In this document: piece by piece, positions 1 to 12,400 of the stretch
Numbering within the stretch: the stretch's first letter is position 1
Layout: each line of letters starts with the position of its first letter
DNA from: Xylaria sp. FL1777
Taxonomy: Eukaryota > Ascomycota > Sordariomycetes > Xylariales > Xylariaceae
Direction of reading: 5' to 3'
Length of the DNA: 64,000 bases
Assembly (NCBI GenBank): GCA_022578965.1
Contig: MU400539.1
Span: 1-64,000 of the forward strand
The notes under the pieces: generated by a model
What the model saw: only the letters and a program-made list of their open reading frames with translations
Database searches by the model: none
What the model was told of the DNA's origin: nothing
Translations under genes and position numbers: made by a program

Positions 1-1299
1 ATAATGTTTTATAAATTATTAATAATTATTAAAAATATATAATAAATTTATAATATTATTATTAATAAATTAATTAATTTTATATTAATAATTTAGTTAT
101 ATATAAAAAAGTTTAATAATAACTTAAATATTAATTAAATAATTAAAAAAGCTATATAGTTATTTTATATAATAGCTATAATATTAATTAAGCTAAAAAT
201 TTATAATATTTTTAAAATAATAATTTAATTATAAAGTATTTTAATGCTATATTATAAATATAATATTAGCACTAAAACTACTAAAAAACTAAGCATAATA
301 TAAATTTAACTAATAAATTATATTAAAACATTATTAATATTAATAATTTTAAACTTTAAAACTAATAAACAAAAAATAAACTAAATTATAAAACATAAAA
401 ATAATTAATTTAAAGCTAAATTTATAGCTTAAGCAATATAAAACAAATATTTTAATTATAATAAAATTAACTATTATATAAAAAACTATAAAATAAAAGC
501 TAAATAGCTTAAAAACTTTAAAATAAACTAAAAAAAGCAAATTAGCTAATTTATAACTATTAAAAATAAGCTTTTTTACAACAATTTTTTTAGCAAATTT
601 AATAAAGTTTAAAATAAATATAAGATTTTTAAAAATAAAGCTTTAATTAATAGCTTTAAACGTATTTTTATTATAAATAATACTAAAAATAAAAATAATG
701 CTAATAAAATAAAGCAATGCTTTATTAATTGTTTTAAAAATAATATAATTAATAAAAAACTTGCTAAAATTTTTAATATTGCTTAAAGTAGTTTTATTTT
801 ATTAGTTAAAACAAATAAAAGCTAAAAAAACCCTAATAAAAAACAAAAGCTAAAAAATAATTATAATAATTATTATAATTTCTTTTTAGCTAAACTAGCT
901 AATAACTATAAATTTACTATTTTTTAAAACTATAGCTATATTAATTGCTATATTTTATAATTTTTAGCATTTAAGCTAACATTATATTAATTATAAAAAT
1001 AAAGCATAATATATAATATTAATAAAATAAAACTTTAAATAACTAAAAATTATAAAATAATAGCAAATTTTATAACTATTAGCAATATATTAAAAATATA
1101 AACATTAATAGCAAATATAATATTAAACTATATTTTTTTAAATAATATAATTATTAAAAAACAGATTTTTTATAAATAAAAAAGCATTTTTACTGTTTTA
1201 AATAATTATAAAGTTATTATGCTATTTAAGTTTAAAAAAAACTTTTTAATATAGCTAATAAAACGTTTATTTATTAGTATAACTAATAAAAAATATTAT
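1..1299. repeat. A-rich decayed flank, left of outer element
   Basis: This is gene-free AT-rich sequence in which A outnumbers T on the + strand, opposite to the T-rich interior of the LTR elements that follow. The same A-rich texture resumes after 15725. The two flanks may be halves of one older element on the + strand, split by the outer LTR retrotransposon. No terminal repeats or coding remnants were recognised. Confidence 0.5.
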
Positions 1300-1304
1300 A
1301 TTAT
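1300..1304. repeat. Target-site duplication of outer LTR element (left)
   Basis: The five bases ATTAT directly precede the left LTR. The same five bases follow the right LTR at 15721-15725. A 5-bp duplication is normal for LTR retrotransposon integration. Confidence 0.8.
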
Positions 1305-1790
1305 TATAACAAACCTATTATATATTAATATAACAAGTTTGCTTTTAAGGTCTTAATTTATAAGTAATAATAGAATCCTTAATAGTAGTCCGTTAAAAAA
1401 GTTTTTAAAGTACTTTTATTACTATATATTAATAAAAATCTTAAAAAATTAAAAGTAATAAATATATTAGTGCTTAGCAGTTATAAGAAAATTAATAGCT
1501 AAAAAACTAAAACTAAGTAAATAACTAAATATAAAAAATGTATAATTATATAAACAAAAAAAAAATAAAAAAAATAGTAACTTTTTTTAGATTACTATAA
1601 GTTTAATAAGCATTAAATTACTATAAGCCTAGTAAGCTTTAAATTATTATAAGCTTAATAAGCCTTAAATTACTGTAAGCTTAATAAGTTATTATATAAC
1701 TTTAGCTTTAGCTAGCAAAAAAAAAAGTGCATAATATATATAAAAGCATTAAGCTGCTTTAAAAGCCATTTTTGTGCTAATTTTATAACA
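1305..1790 (-). repeat. Left LTR of outer element
   Basis: This 486-bp copy aligns without gaps to 15235-15720, with only transition differences in the stretches compared. Read on the minus strand it starts TGTTATAAAATTAGCAC and carries a TATATATA box-like sequence. It also contains four copies of a 26-bp repeat (1591-1694). This copy is more AT-converted than the right one. Confidence 0.85.
1591..1694. repeat. Four 26-bp tandem repeats inside left LTR
   Basis: Units begin at 1591, 1617, 1643 and 1669 with exact 26-bp spacing. They follow the pattern ATTACTATAAGCYTARTAAG. The same four units are present in the right LTR, so they were part of the LTR at insertion. Repeats in the U3 part of an LTR often carry promoter elements; that role is inference here. 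Confidence 0.75.
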
Positions 1791-1806
1791 TTATTTCCTT
1801 TTTTTT
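1791..1806 (-). other. Candidate polypurine tract of outer element
   Basis: The + strand sequence is an all-pyrimidine-rich run right after the left LTR, so the minus strand carries A8-GG-AAA purines next to the LTR. A polypurine tract primes plus-strand synthesis and lies just upstream of the 3' LTR. This position therefore implies that the element is transcribed on the minus strand. The AT richness makes the call moderate. Confidence 0.45.
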
Positions 1807-2585
1807 AAAATTGTTGTTTTAATAATTCTTTATAAGTATTCTTTTTTTTTTTTTTTTTTATATATTATAATGTTAAAGCGCATTAAAAAAATTAACTGCT
1901 TATTTAAAACAAAGCAAAAACTTGTTTTTGCTTTTTTTATTAATTTTATTAGCTATAAAGTTATGCTTTGCTTTTACTGCTTTAATTAGTTATTAACGTA
2001 CAAAATAACAAATAATATGTTTTATTGTTTTAAATGCATATACGCTAGCTACTTTTGCAATAAATTAAAAGTTTTAATTAATTTAATTAATAATATAGTT
2101 TTTAAATACTGTTGTTTTAAAAAAAAAAAAAAGCAAGCAAAGCAATAGCTATTTTTAGTTTAAAAAAAATTAAAACAAGCTTAAAATAGCTTTAATTTTA
2201 TTTTAAGCAAGTTATTTTAGCTTTATATATAAAAACGTTTTCTAAAAGCAAAAAGTATTAAAATAGTTTAATAAAAGTTTTAGTTCTTAAATAAACTAAA
2301 TAAAATAAAGCACATTAAAAAAAAACAAAAAGCGTTAGCAAAAAAGCAAAAACAATAAAAAAAGCAAGCTAAAATAACATAAGCTGCTTTATTTAAGTTT
2401 AATTAAAATTTTTTAAGCGTTTTTTTTAAAGTTAACCTTTTTTTTTTAGTTTTAAGTAGTTAAAATGTTAGTAGTAAAACTAACTTATAACTACTTTAAT
2501 AGTTTTTAAGTGTTTTTTAAGTTTTTAAGTATTATTAGCATATAAGTATTTTTTTTATTTAATAAAATACTTTAGGTTATTATTG
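1807..2585. repeat. Outer element internal region, left part
   Basis: This is T-rich degraded internal sequence of the outer element, between its left LTR and the inner insertion. On the inferred minus orientation it would be the 3' end of pol. Stop codons in every frame prevent domain recognition. Confidence 0.6.
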
Positions 2586-2590
2586 TTTTA
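2586..2590. repeat. Target-site duplication of inner LTR element (left)
   Basis: TTTTA precedes the inner left LTR and is repeated at 9423-9427 after the inner right LTR. Confidence 0.75.
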
Positions 2591-2840
2591 TGTTATACGT
2601 TAAGCTATTTCAAAAAACAAGGCTTTATCCGAAAAGCTAAATTTGTATTAAAATCTAAGTATGAAAAAGGAAAAAGCTATTTTATAAAGTGGTTTATAAA
2701 AAGTAGCTAAGTAGCTAAATTACGGTGTGTGTGGCTAATGGGTGGTTTATGCACTATTAAGTGGTCCATGCATATACATAAACTAGCTTAGCTACATTAA
2801 AACATAAAGCTATAAAGCTATTAGTTATTATACCGTAACT
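2591..2840 (-). repeat. Left LTR of inner element
   Basis: This 250-bp copy starts TGTTATACG and ends CCGTAACT. It aligns without gaps to 9173-9422. Differences in the compared parts are transitions, for example GTGTGTGTGG here against ATATATATAG in the other copy. It keeps more G and C than the right copy. Confidence 0.85.
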
Positions 2841-2851
2841 ATTTCCCCTTT
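2841..2851 (-). other. Candidate polypurine tract of inner element
   Basis: The complement reads AAAGGGGAAAT and abuts the LTR. The run of four Gs survives in an otherwise G-poor region. It is the best evidence for minus orientation of this element. Confidence 0.6.
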
Positions 2852-5800
2852 AAAAAAAAAAGGATGCTATTTATATAGTTTAAACAGTTAATTTTTAATT
2901 GCTTTTTAGCTAAAGGAAAAATAGCCTTAGGTATTTGCTTGTTAGCTTTAGTTAAAGCTTTTGTTTAATTATATTACTAAACAGATTTCTTTACACGTTA
3001 AACTTTTAATTGTTTGTTTTATATTATTATTTTTATATAAATATAAGCTTTTTTTCTTTTTTTAATTATTTATGATTTCTTTTTTATATAACTTTTTCTT
3101 TAGTTACTATTGCTTTATTGTTGTTAAAGTATAGCTTATTAAACTAATTATTTTTTATAGCTTGCAGCTATATTTTTAGTTATACTAAAAGTTTTACAAA
3201 GTTAAGGTTAGCTTTATAAAATTTTTTTAAAGCTTTTGCATTATTTTTAAAGTTTTTTATAAAATACTATTTATTGTTTAAGTTTTATTCCTTTTAATCT
3301 ACTTAATATTATAGCTTTTAGTAGTATAGTTAAAAAGCTTGCATTTTTTTTACTATAAATTTCTTTTTACTTTTAGGTTTAATTATTTTGCTTTTAAAGT
3401 TTTTAAACGTTTGTTTAAGCAAAAGATTATTTAGGTATTTATGCAAGCAGTTAGTATAATAAATATTCTTTATTTTTTATAACTTAAGAACTTTGAATAT
3501 ATATAAATTATTGTTTTTAAACAAGATTTTAAATTTTTGTTGTGTTATAAAAAAGTTAAGTTTATTAAAAAGTTTGTTAGTTTTTTATAATTATTGTTTT
3601 TTTAGGATAAATATATAGTTACTAATATTAAAGTTAAAGTTATATTATAACTAGTTAATAAAACGGGTTATTTTATTTTAGGTTTAAGTTAGGTATGCCT
3701 TTATAGTATTAACAAATTTTTTAATTTTTTGTGCTTTTTTTTGTGCTTTTTTTTATAGCTTTTTTTTTTTTTTAAGCAGCTTGTTTAGTTTTTTTGCAGC
3801 TGTACGGTTTTCTTAGTTAAAATAAAATAGCATAAAAAAGCTTATTTTTATTTCGTAAAAAAATAGTTTTATAAACTTATATAGTATTATAGCTTATATA
3901 TAATTTATAGCAAAGAGTTTTTTAAACTAATTGTTTTAATAATAATTTATGTAAAGGCATAAACGCTAGTTTAAATATTTATTTATGATTTTTGCTTGCT
4001 TTACTGTTTTATAATAGCTTATTAAAGCTAAAACATGCATAACTTTTATTAGTTTATATAACTTATTTATAAATGTTAATATAAACTAAGGCTTATAATT
4101 TAAAGTAATAATTATAAAAATACTAAATATTTTAAAAGAACTTTTATAATATATTTTTGCGGCATTTTTTGCAGTTATATATATTATATAAAGAATTGTT
4201 TAAGTATGCTTTTTTAGTTAGTTTATTATTATTAGTGCGTTGTTGTACTTATGTTTGTTTTTAGGCATTTGTTTAAAGTTTATTACTAAGTAGCGTTATA
4301 CTTAGTTTAAAATAAAAAGTAGCTATAATTTGCTAAAAGTTTTATTTTAAGGTATTTTTGTAAAATAACAGCTTATATAATTAGTAATATATTTGTTATA
4401 GTTTTTTCTTAGTTTAAGCTATTAATAATATTAAGCTATTAGCTGTTATGTTTTAGTTTGTTTAAAGTGAGCTATAAGCATTTTTTTATGCGTTTTCTTA
4501 ATTAATTAAGTGTATAAAAGCAAGTAGTTAAAAACAATTAGTTAACTTTTATAAGTAGTTAAACTATTTTTTATTTTTTAAAGGTTATTTGTAGTAGCAA
4601 TGGTTGCTTTTTAGCAGTAAATTGTTATATTAAAGTTTTTATAGTTTTTTTGTAGTATGCAAGCTATTAATTAAGCACTTTAAAGTACTTTTTTAATATA
4701 TAATAGTAATATAGCTTGTTTTTTTTAAGCAAATATAGTTTAAGTAGTTAATTAAAATAAAGTAAAATGCTAATAGGTTTTTTTTTTTGCTTGTTATGTT
4801 TATAGGTTTTTTTATTTATAAAATAAAGCATTAGCTATTATATTTTTTTTTTTTAGCTAAAAAGCAATAAAAAAGTTATATTTTAAAAATAAAATAGCTT
4901 AACTAGCTTATTTAAAGTTAAGGTATTATTTTTCTTTAAAATATTTTAATGCTTAATAATTAATAATAACTAAAAAAAAGTTTTTATAAGTGTTAATTAA
5001 TTTAGCTTGCTATTTTTTTAGAGCTAAAACTATAGCTAATATCTTTTTATTATAAATATTGTAATTAAGTTTAATGTTATATATTATTTTAAAATAAAAA
5101 GCTACTAAATATTAAGTGTTTTTATAATGCTATAATATTATACTTGCTACTATGTTATTTAATATATTAGTTTTTACTTTTGTAAATAAACTATAGTTAA
5201 AATGTTTAAAAGTAAATATAAAGGTTAAGGCTTTTTTTAATTATTAAAATAACTTTTTATATTTTTTTGTTTATTTAAAAAAAGTGTTTTTTTTAGTTAG
5301 TTTATTTAATAGTATTGCTATTTAGCTATATTTTTTAACAAACTTGCAATAAAAGTTATAAAAGCTTAAAAAGGACTAGATTTTTTTTACTGTAATAAAT
5401 AACTTTTAGTTTTAAATAATTTTTACTTTGCTAAAATTAATTTTTATACTTTTAGTATTAATAATATAGCTAAAAAACTTTGTTTTAATTATGTAAAATT
5501 TTAATTTTTTAAGGTTAGCTTATAAACTTGCACTTTAAAGTTAAATAAGTATTTTTTAAACGTATATTTAGTGTTTTTTTAAGCTATTAAAATAAATTAA
5601 GATATTATTTACGTAAGCGCTACAAAAATCGTTAAAGTAATTAAATAAGGTATTATTAATATACTGTTAAAACATAAATGGTCCGTTTGTTAATTTAAAC
5701 AGTAAAACATAATAATAGTATAACTTATAACGTGTATAAAACATTATTAAATCTTTATAATTAAGGTATATATATATATAGTAAAATGTTTGTTATACAT

Positions 5801-8800
5801 TTATTTTAGTAAAAATCTTTGCTTTAAATATTTAAAACAGGGTTTTTTTAATAAGTAATAAAAAGTATTTGTTTTTTTATAATAGTTTATTAAGTTTGCA
5901 GTAGTTTATGTAAAAGTAAAAACCTTTGTTAAGTTTTTTAATAAATAAAACAAAAGATATAAATAATGCATTATTTAGTTTTATAAATCCTTTATGCAAA
6001 TTATTAATTAAGTATGCTTATATAGCTTTTAGCTCATTTAGTAACATTTTATATAAAAAGAAATATTGCATGTTTTTTTATGATTTTTTATTAATAAACT
6101 TAATTTTATAGTTTATACTAAAGCAGTTAAGTAGCAAAATATTAAAATTTACTTTACTAAAGGTGCGCAGTAAATTATAATACTTTTTAAATATAAGTTC
6201 TAGGGCTTTTTTTTTTAACTTTTTGTTTTTAAAGTTAAAAAAATCATCTTTTTTTTTTTTGTGGTTTTTAATAAGCTTATTAATTTAATAAATACTAAAA
6301 ATTTGTATTTTGTTATAAAACTTGTTTTTATAAACTATAGCTTTAAAAGCAATTATATTAATATTAATAGTGTTTAATAATTGTTTTTTATATTAATTTA
6401 TATTATTATGTTATATGTAGTATAGCTTTTAAATATTAGTTTGCTAACAAAAGAAGTTTTTTTTAGCTTTAAGCTTTTTTTTAAGCTTATGTTTTGCTTT
6501 TTTTTTTTTTTAATATGTAGGTTTAAAAGAAGAAAAAAGAAGCGTTTTACATAGTAATTTTTTTATCTTTTTAACGTTAGTAGCAATAAAGTTATTTCTT
6601 TTTAAAATTTTAATAACTTATATTTATTAGTTATTTTTTTTTATAGCAAGTTGCTGCTTTTTTTTTTTTTGTAGCTCTTTTTTTATTTTATTATTTTGTT
6701 TGTTAACATTTTGCTAGTACTTTAAATATTATAACTAAGTACTAGCTTTATTTATTATAATGTTTTATTTAAAGTTGCTTATAAGTTTTAATAAAAGCAA
6801 AAAAATTAGCTTATATTTTTTGTAGTTAAGTAAAATATTATATATTTTGAACTATTTTTAACTAAAAATAATGTTATGCTATATATTTAACATAAAAAAA
6901 TACGTTTTAAGAAAAACATGCTTATGTACTTTTAAACTTAGTACTAAAGCTTTTTTTATTGCTTGTTTGCTTTTGCTGTTGTAATTTATTATAAAGCAAA
7001 AAGGAATATTTATAACTATAAGTTATAAATATTTCAAGATTTTTTTACTAAAGTAAGTATTTATAGTAGCATATAAGCTAGCTTTTATATTTTTAAAAAA
7101 ATTAGCAGTTATTAAAGAAAGTTTATTATTACTTAAAGTATAAATGTATAAAAAAGGTTTATTTTTAAGGAATTTATTTATAATGTTTTTTTTTGTATGT
7201 TTTTGGAATATTGTTTTTAAGTAAAAGTTTAATGTACTTAAAGTTACTTTTTTAAGTGCTTATTGTTTAAGTTTTTTTGCTTAGCTAAAGCAAAAGCAAA
7301 TAAAGTTATTTTTTATTTAGCTATAATAATATTAATATAAGCTTTATAATTAATATTAGTAGCAGCTTTAGTAAAGCAGTTTTATGTTATATAATTTATT
7401 TGCTTATAATAAAAGCACTTGTTTTTTAAAATGAGCTTTTGTATTTTTTTAGGCGTTATTTTAGATTTAAAAATAACTTTATTTTAAAGAGCTAAAGCTA
7501 TACAAAAAAAAACAGGGCATTTGCTGCTAATAATAGTTGCTATTTTAGTAGTTTTAGCTTGTTTTTTTGCTTTACGTATAACATTACGTTTTATATTACT
7601 AAAGCTAAATTAATAAGCAATTTATATATAATATATAATATAAGCGTTAAAAGTTATGCTTAGCTTTAAGTATTTAAATAAGGTTTTATTGTTTAGCTAA
7701 ATAAACAATTTATTTTTAAACTTTTTTTTCTATTTATTTTTAAGCAAGCAAATCTTGCTAGCAAAGCAAATAAACTTATTTTTAAAGGTAAAAAACTTAT
7801 TAAAAAGCAGGTTTTTTATTTTATACTTTTTTTATGCTTTTTTAGATTTTTTAGAGGCATTAATATTATAGTAGTTATTTTATAAGTATACAAAAAAAGC
7901 CTTAGTAATATAAAGTTAATTAAAGTGCATATTCTTTAAATATAATTAAAGGTGTTTTATAATATTACTATTAAGTTAAAACTTAATGTTAGTTATTCTT
8001 GCAGCATTATTAGTAAATTAATCTTTGTTTACAATAAATTAATTTTTTATTTTGCAGTACTAAACTTTAAACTTGATTTCGTTTTTTTTCTTGTTATTAT
8101 AAAAGGTAAATACTTGCATTTTAACAAACTTACAAAATTTTCCCTTAGTGTAAACTAAGAATAACAATAGTATATTATGTTAGTTTTTTTGTACTAGGTT
8201 AGCTATTAATGCATTAAGTTTATTTACTTGTGTTTAAAAGTAGTTATGTTTTAATATTATTGCTTTTAGCTTATTTATTAAGCGTTTGTTAGTTTTTTAT
8301 AAGTTGCTAAAGTTTTTTTGCTTTTTATTATTGCTATATAACTTATTATTAAAAGGTTTAAAAGCATTTAATTTTTTTTTTAGTATATTAATTTAGTTTT
8401 ATATGTTAACTTATATACTAAATTTTATATTAGCAAAAAGTTCTTTTTATTTAAGTAAGTTTAATACTTTATTTTTTTTTATTTGTAGTATTTTATGCAA
8501 ATTAAAGGCATATTATGTATTAACAATTATTATAATGTTTTATAGCTTAAACTTTTGCTATAATGCCTTAAAATAATTTAGCAAACTTAAAAATTTGTTT
8601 TTGTTTATAAGTTTTTTAAACATAAGTATAACTTTTTTTATTTTGTTTATAAATAGATTAAAAAAAAAAGTAAGATTGTTTTTTTTAATGCACGTAGTTA
8701 TATAGTTTTTAATAAGATCTTTAGCTTTTTTGTTGAAATTATAACAATTATAAACATACTAGTTAGCTAAAAAAAAGGGTTTTTAGATTATATGCTTAAA

Positions 8801-9172
8801 TCGAATAGCTAAATATATTATGCTATTAAAGTTTTCTTTATTTAGTGTTGCAGTATAAGTATTAAAGTTACAAATAAAAAATATATTAAAAGATCGTTTA
8901 TAAGCTTTTGTGCAAGGTTTTTTTTTTATATAAAACAGACTTTGTTTAATGTTATTAAATGAAAACTGAACTGCTTTATAAGCAGCTGCTTTAATTGCAG
9001 CACGTTTTTTTAGTAAGCATGCTATATTATTAAAACAAGAAGTTTTAAGTTTACGTTTTAGTAATTAGTTTAAGTTAGTAAAGTAACTTATTAGTTAATT
9101 AATTAGTTTATTAAATTAAAAAAATATTTAATAAAGCAGTTTTAAATGCTTTAAGAAAAGTAATACTTAGAT
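2852..9172 (-). repeat. Inner element internal region
   Basis: This 6.3 kb of degraded interior should have held gag and pol. The + strand is T-rich, so the minus strand is A-rich, as retrotransposon sense strands commonly are. Short ORFs at 5926-6111 and 7952-8158 consist of low-complexity I/L/F/K residues and are chance products. Reverse transcriptase and integrase signatures were not recognisable. Confidence 0.6.
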
Positions 9173-9422
9173 TATTATATGTTAAGCTATTTTAAAAAAC
9201 AAAGCTTTATTTAAAAAGCTAGATTTATATTAAAATCTAAGTATAAAAAAAAAAAGAGCTATTTTATAGAGTAGTTTATAAAAAGTAGCTAAGTAGCTAA
9301 ATTATAGTATATATAGCTAATAAGTGGTTTATGCACTATTAAGTGGTTTATATATATACATAAACTAGCTTAGCTACATTAAAACATAAAGCTATAAGGC
9401 CATTAGTCATTATACCGTAACT
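9173..9422 (-). repeat. Right LTR of inner element
   Basis: This is the second 250-bp copy. It starts TATTATATG, where the TG end has become TA, and ends CCGTAACT. It is more heavily converted to AT than the left copy. Confidence 0.85.
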
Positions 9423-9427
9423 TTTTA
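9423..9427. repeat. Target-site duplication of inner LTR element (right)
   Basis: TTTTA matches 2586-2590 and fixes the right boundary of the inner element at 9422. Confidence 0.75.
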
Positions 9428-12400
9428 ACAAAAATTTAATATACTTTTAACCTTATAAACGTTTTAATTTGTTTTTATTTTTAGTTATATTTTAATAAGT
9501 GTTTTAATAAATACTAGTTTTAATAAAGAAATATAAAAAATAAAGTAAATTTGCATATTTTTTAATAATAATAGTTTATAATTAATAAATAAAATAACTT
9601 CTTTAATTTTAAAAAAGCCAAGTTTTTTAAATTTTAATTTATTGCTTAGTTGTTTTGTTTTAATTTAAGGAATATTAATATTTGCATTTTGTTTTTATTA
9701 TAGCAAGTAAACCTTGTTTTCTTTTTTAAAGGTTAGTTCTTTAGTTCGTTTTTTGTTATAATATACTAATATTCGTTGTTATAAAAACTAAAAATATAGT
9801 TATAGTTTAACTTATAGCGTTTTAATTTTTGTTGTAATAGTTTTTACTTAAGGTGCTATAATTAAAATAGCAAGTGCTTTTATTAATGTTTTTTTTTGTT
9901 TTTTAGTAATTACTTGCTATTTATAAACAGCTTTATGCAAAAATATGTTTATATTTTTGTTTATTAATATATTATATAAAATTTGTGCTATTAATAATAG
10001 TTTTATTTAATTGTTTTATTAGTAGTTAACATAACTTTATAAATATTGTTTTAATATTTAGTTTAGTTTTTTTGTTTATTTATTTGTTTATAAGTAATAA
10101 ACAATTAAAAACTTTAATTTAATACCGATAAGTTTAAAAAAACTAATTTTAAACTTAAAAGTAAACAATTTATTTCGGTTTAAAATAATTTTTTTTAGTA
10201 GCTTATGTTTATTTAAATATTAGCGTATAAAGGCATATATAAGTTGTTTAGCTATTATATTTTCTTTAAACAGTAAAAAGTAAGCATACTTAATAAGTTT
10301 ATTAATAATAACCTATATTTTATTATATTATACTTTTATAACTAAATTAGTTAATAAAAATAATGCTATAATAAAATTTTAAGCAATAATATGCTATGCT
10401 TATTTAAGTATTTATATAAGTTATAATAGTTCATAAAGCTTATATTAAGCTACTTTAGCTTTATTATAAATATTGCACTTTTTTACAATAAATTTAACTA
10501 TGTTTTATAGTTTTAAAAAATCGTACTTTTTTTATAATTGTTTAACTATTTTTGTTGTTCTTTAGTGTTTATATAATAAGTGTTTATAGAATTTTTTAAT
10601 AAACTTGTTTTATAAAAATTCTAGTAAGTAAACCTTATGTTTATATATTAGCTTGTTATTTTTTGATTTTTTGTATTTTTGTAGTTATGCTAACTTTTTT
10701 AAGTTATAGGCTTGTTATAGCTATATATCCGTAAGGTCTTTAAGTATAACTTTGATTTTTAAGCTTTTATTTCCTTAGGGATATAATACTTAAATGTTTC
10801 TTTTTAAAACCTTAAATTCTTTTTGACCTCTTTTATATAGTCATGAATTTTGTTAGGTTTTAATAATCTAAATAAATCTTAATTAGCTCTATAGTTCCTA
10901 TAAAAAATAGTTCTCATTTCTTAAGTGCTATAATAATTACAAGCAGTTCTTTGTTATATATAAAGTATTATAATACTACGTTTTATAGTGTTTTAAAGTA
11001 ATAAGCTATTAAGTGCTATTTTTTGTTGTTTTTTAGTTGTTTTAAAACTTTTACAATTATATTATTTAAAGCATTTATTTTTAGCTTTTTTTTTTTTTGT
11101 AGATTAAATAGTTTAACCATAGAGTTAAAAGTAACTTTTAGTTTTAGTTTTTTAAAAGCTTTTTAGGCTTTTTTCGAAATTAAGAAAGACTTTTTTTTAT
11201 ATTTCTTTTTTGTATACTTTATAAAGTAAAATGCTATTTTTCTAAAGTTTTAAATTAACATTTAAACATAGTTTAAAAATTTTAATGCTTGTTATATGTT
11301 TATAACAATAGTTAAGTTAAATATTTTTTAGTTTTGTATTGTATTAATTTTTAACTATTAAATTTATATTTATTTTAAAGTAATTATAAATCTTAAAAAG
11401 TCGATTTTTTATATATATTATATATATTTCTTTGTGTTAAGTTATAATTTTGCTTGTTTAAATGTTTTTAATACTTAAGTTATATGTTTTTTGTGTTTTT
11501 TTAGTGTTTTAAAGTAAATCAAAATATTATTTAAGTAAATAAACACAAATTTGTTTAAAAACTTTTATAGAATTATTATTATTATATATTAAAAGCTAAC
11601 TAATGCATTTTATAGTTCTTATAGCATAACTATGTACTTATATAGTTTATATATTATTTATATAGCAGTTTTTCATTTTTTTCTTTTAGCTATTTTAATA
11701 GTATAATATTTATTTAAAATATTAACTGCTATAAACTATTTTGTTTAGTTAATGTTTTTTTTTATAGTTATTAGTAAAATAAAAAAGTATTTATTTGTAA
11801 TAATAATTATATTTAATAGTTAATAGTTAACTATTATTTGCTATATTAGTTTTTTTTTTTTATTAATTAGTTATTTTTTATTTTTTATTTTAAGTACTAG
11901 CACTATAAGGTATTTAGCAAATAACTAAAATTTTTTTAGAAATTCTTTTGCTAGATTTTTTTAAATGTATTTTTATAAAACGTTTGTTTTGTTTAAGCTT
12001 ATATAATATATTTAATAAAGCTTTAGTTAATATTCTTTTTTAATAAAAATGTAATAATTTTATAAGCTATATTTAAGAAGTTCTTTTTTTTTTTTTTTTT
12101 TAAATAGTTTGTAAAATTTATAATATACTTTTAGTATTTTGTTTAGGATTTTTTTTGCGATTTTTCTAATTTTTTTGCTTTATTTCTTACTTTTTTAATT
12201 AATAGTTTTTGCTTTTTATTAAATTAAAAAGTTATTAGTTTTTAGTTATAATATTTCTAAAATAATGTTATAATTAAATATATTAGTAATATTTAGTGCA
12301 ATTTATTTTTTGTATTTTTATATAAATATATTAAAAAGTTTAGTTTTTTTAAGTATGCAATTATTATTATAGCTAAAAGTGCTTTTATTAAATCTTTTAA

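Larger units (their letters stand above)
2591..9422 (-). mobile_element. Inner LTR retrotransposon nested in the outer one
   Basis: Two 250-bp direct repeats (2591-2840 and 9173-9422) bound a 6832-bp element. A 5-bp duplication TTTTA flanks it. It lies wholly inside the internal region of the outer element, so it inserted later. Directly after the left LTR, the minus strand has the purine tract AAAGGGGAAAT, placing the 3' end at the left and the transcript on the minus strand. All internal frames are destroyed by stops, so the superfamily is unknown. Both LTR copies end TAACT on the + strand rather than the canonical TAACA. Confidence 0.85.

Noticed and set aside
349..540. Short ORF in the AT block; similar ones at 5926-6111, 7952-8158, 13748-14026 and 17914-18135
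   Set aside because: All consist almost wholly of F, I, L, K, N and Y codons, as expected for AT-rich random sequence, and they lie inside degraded transposons.
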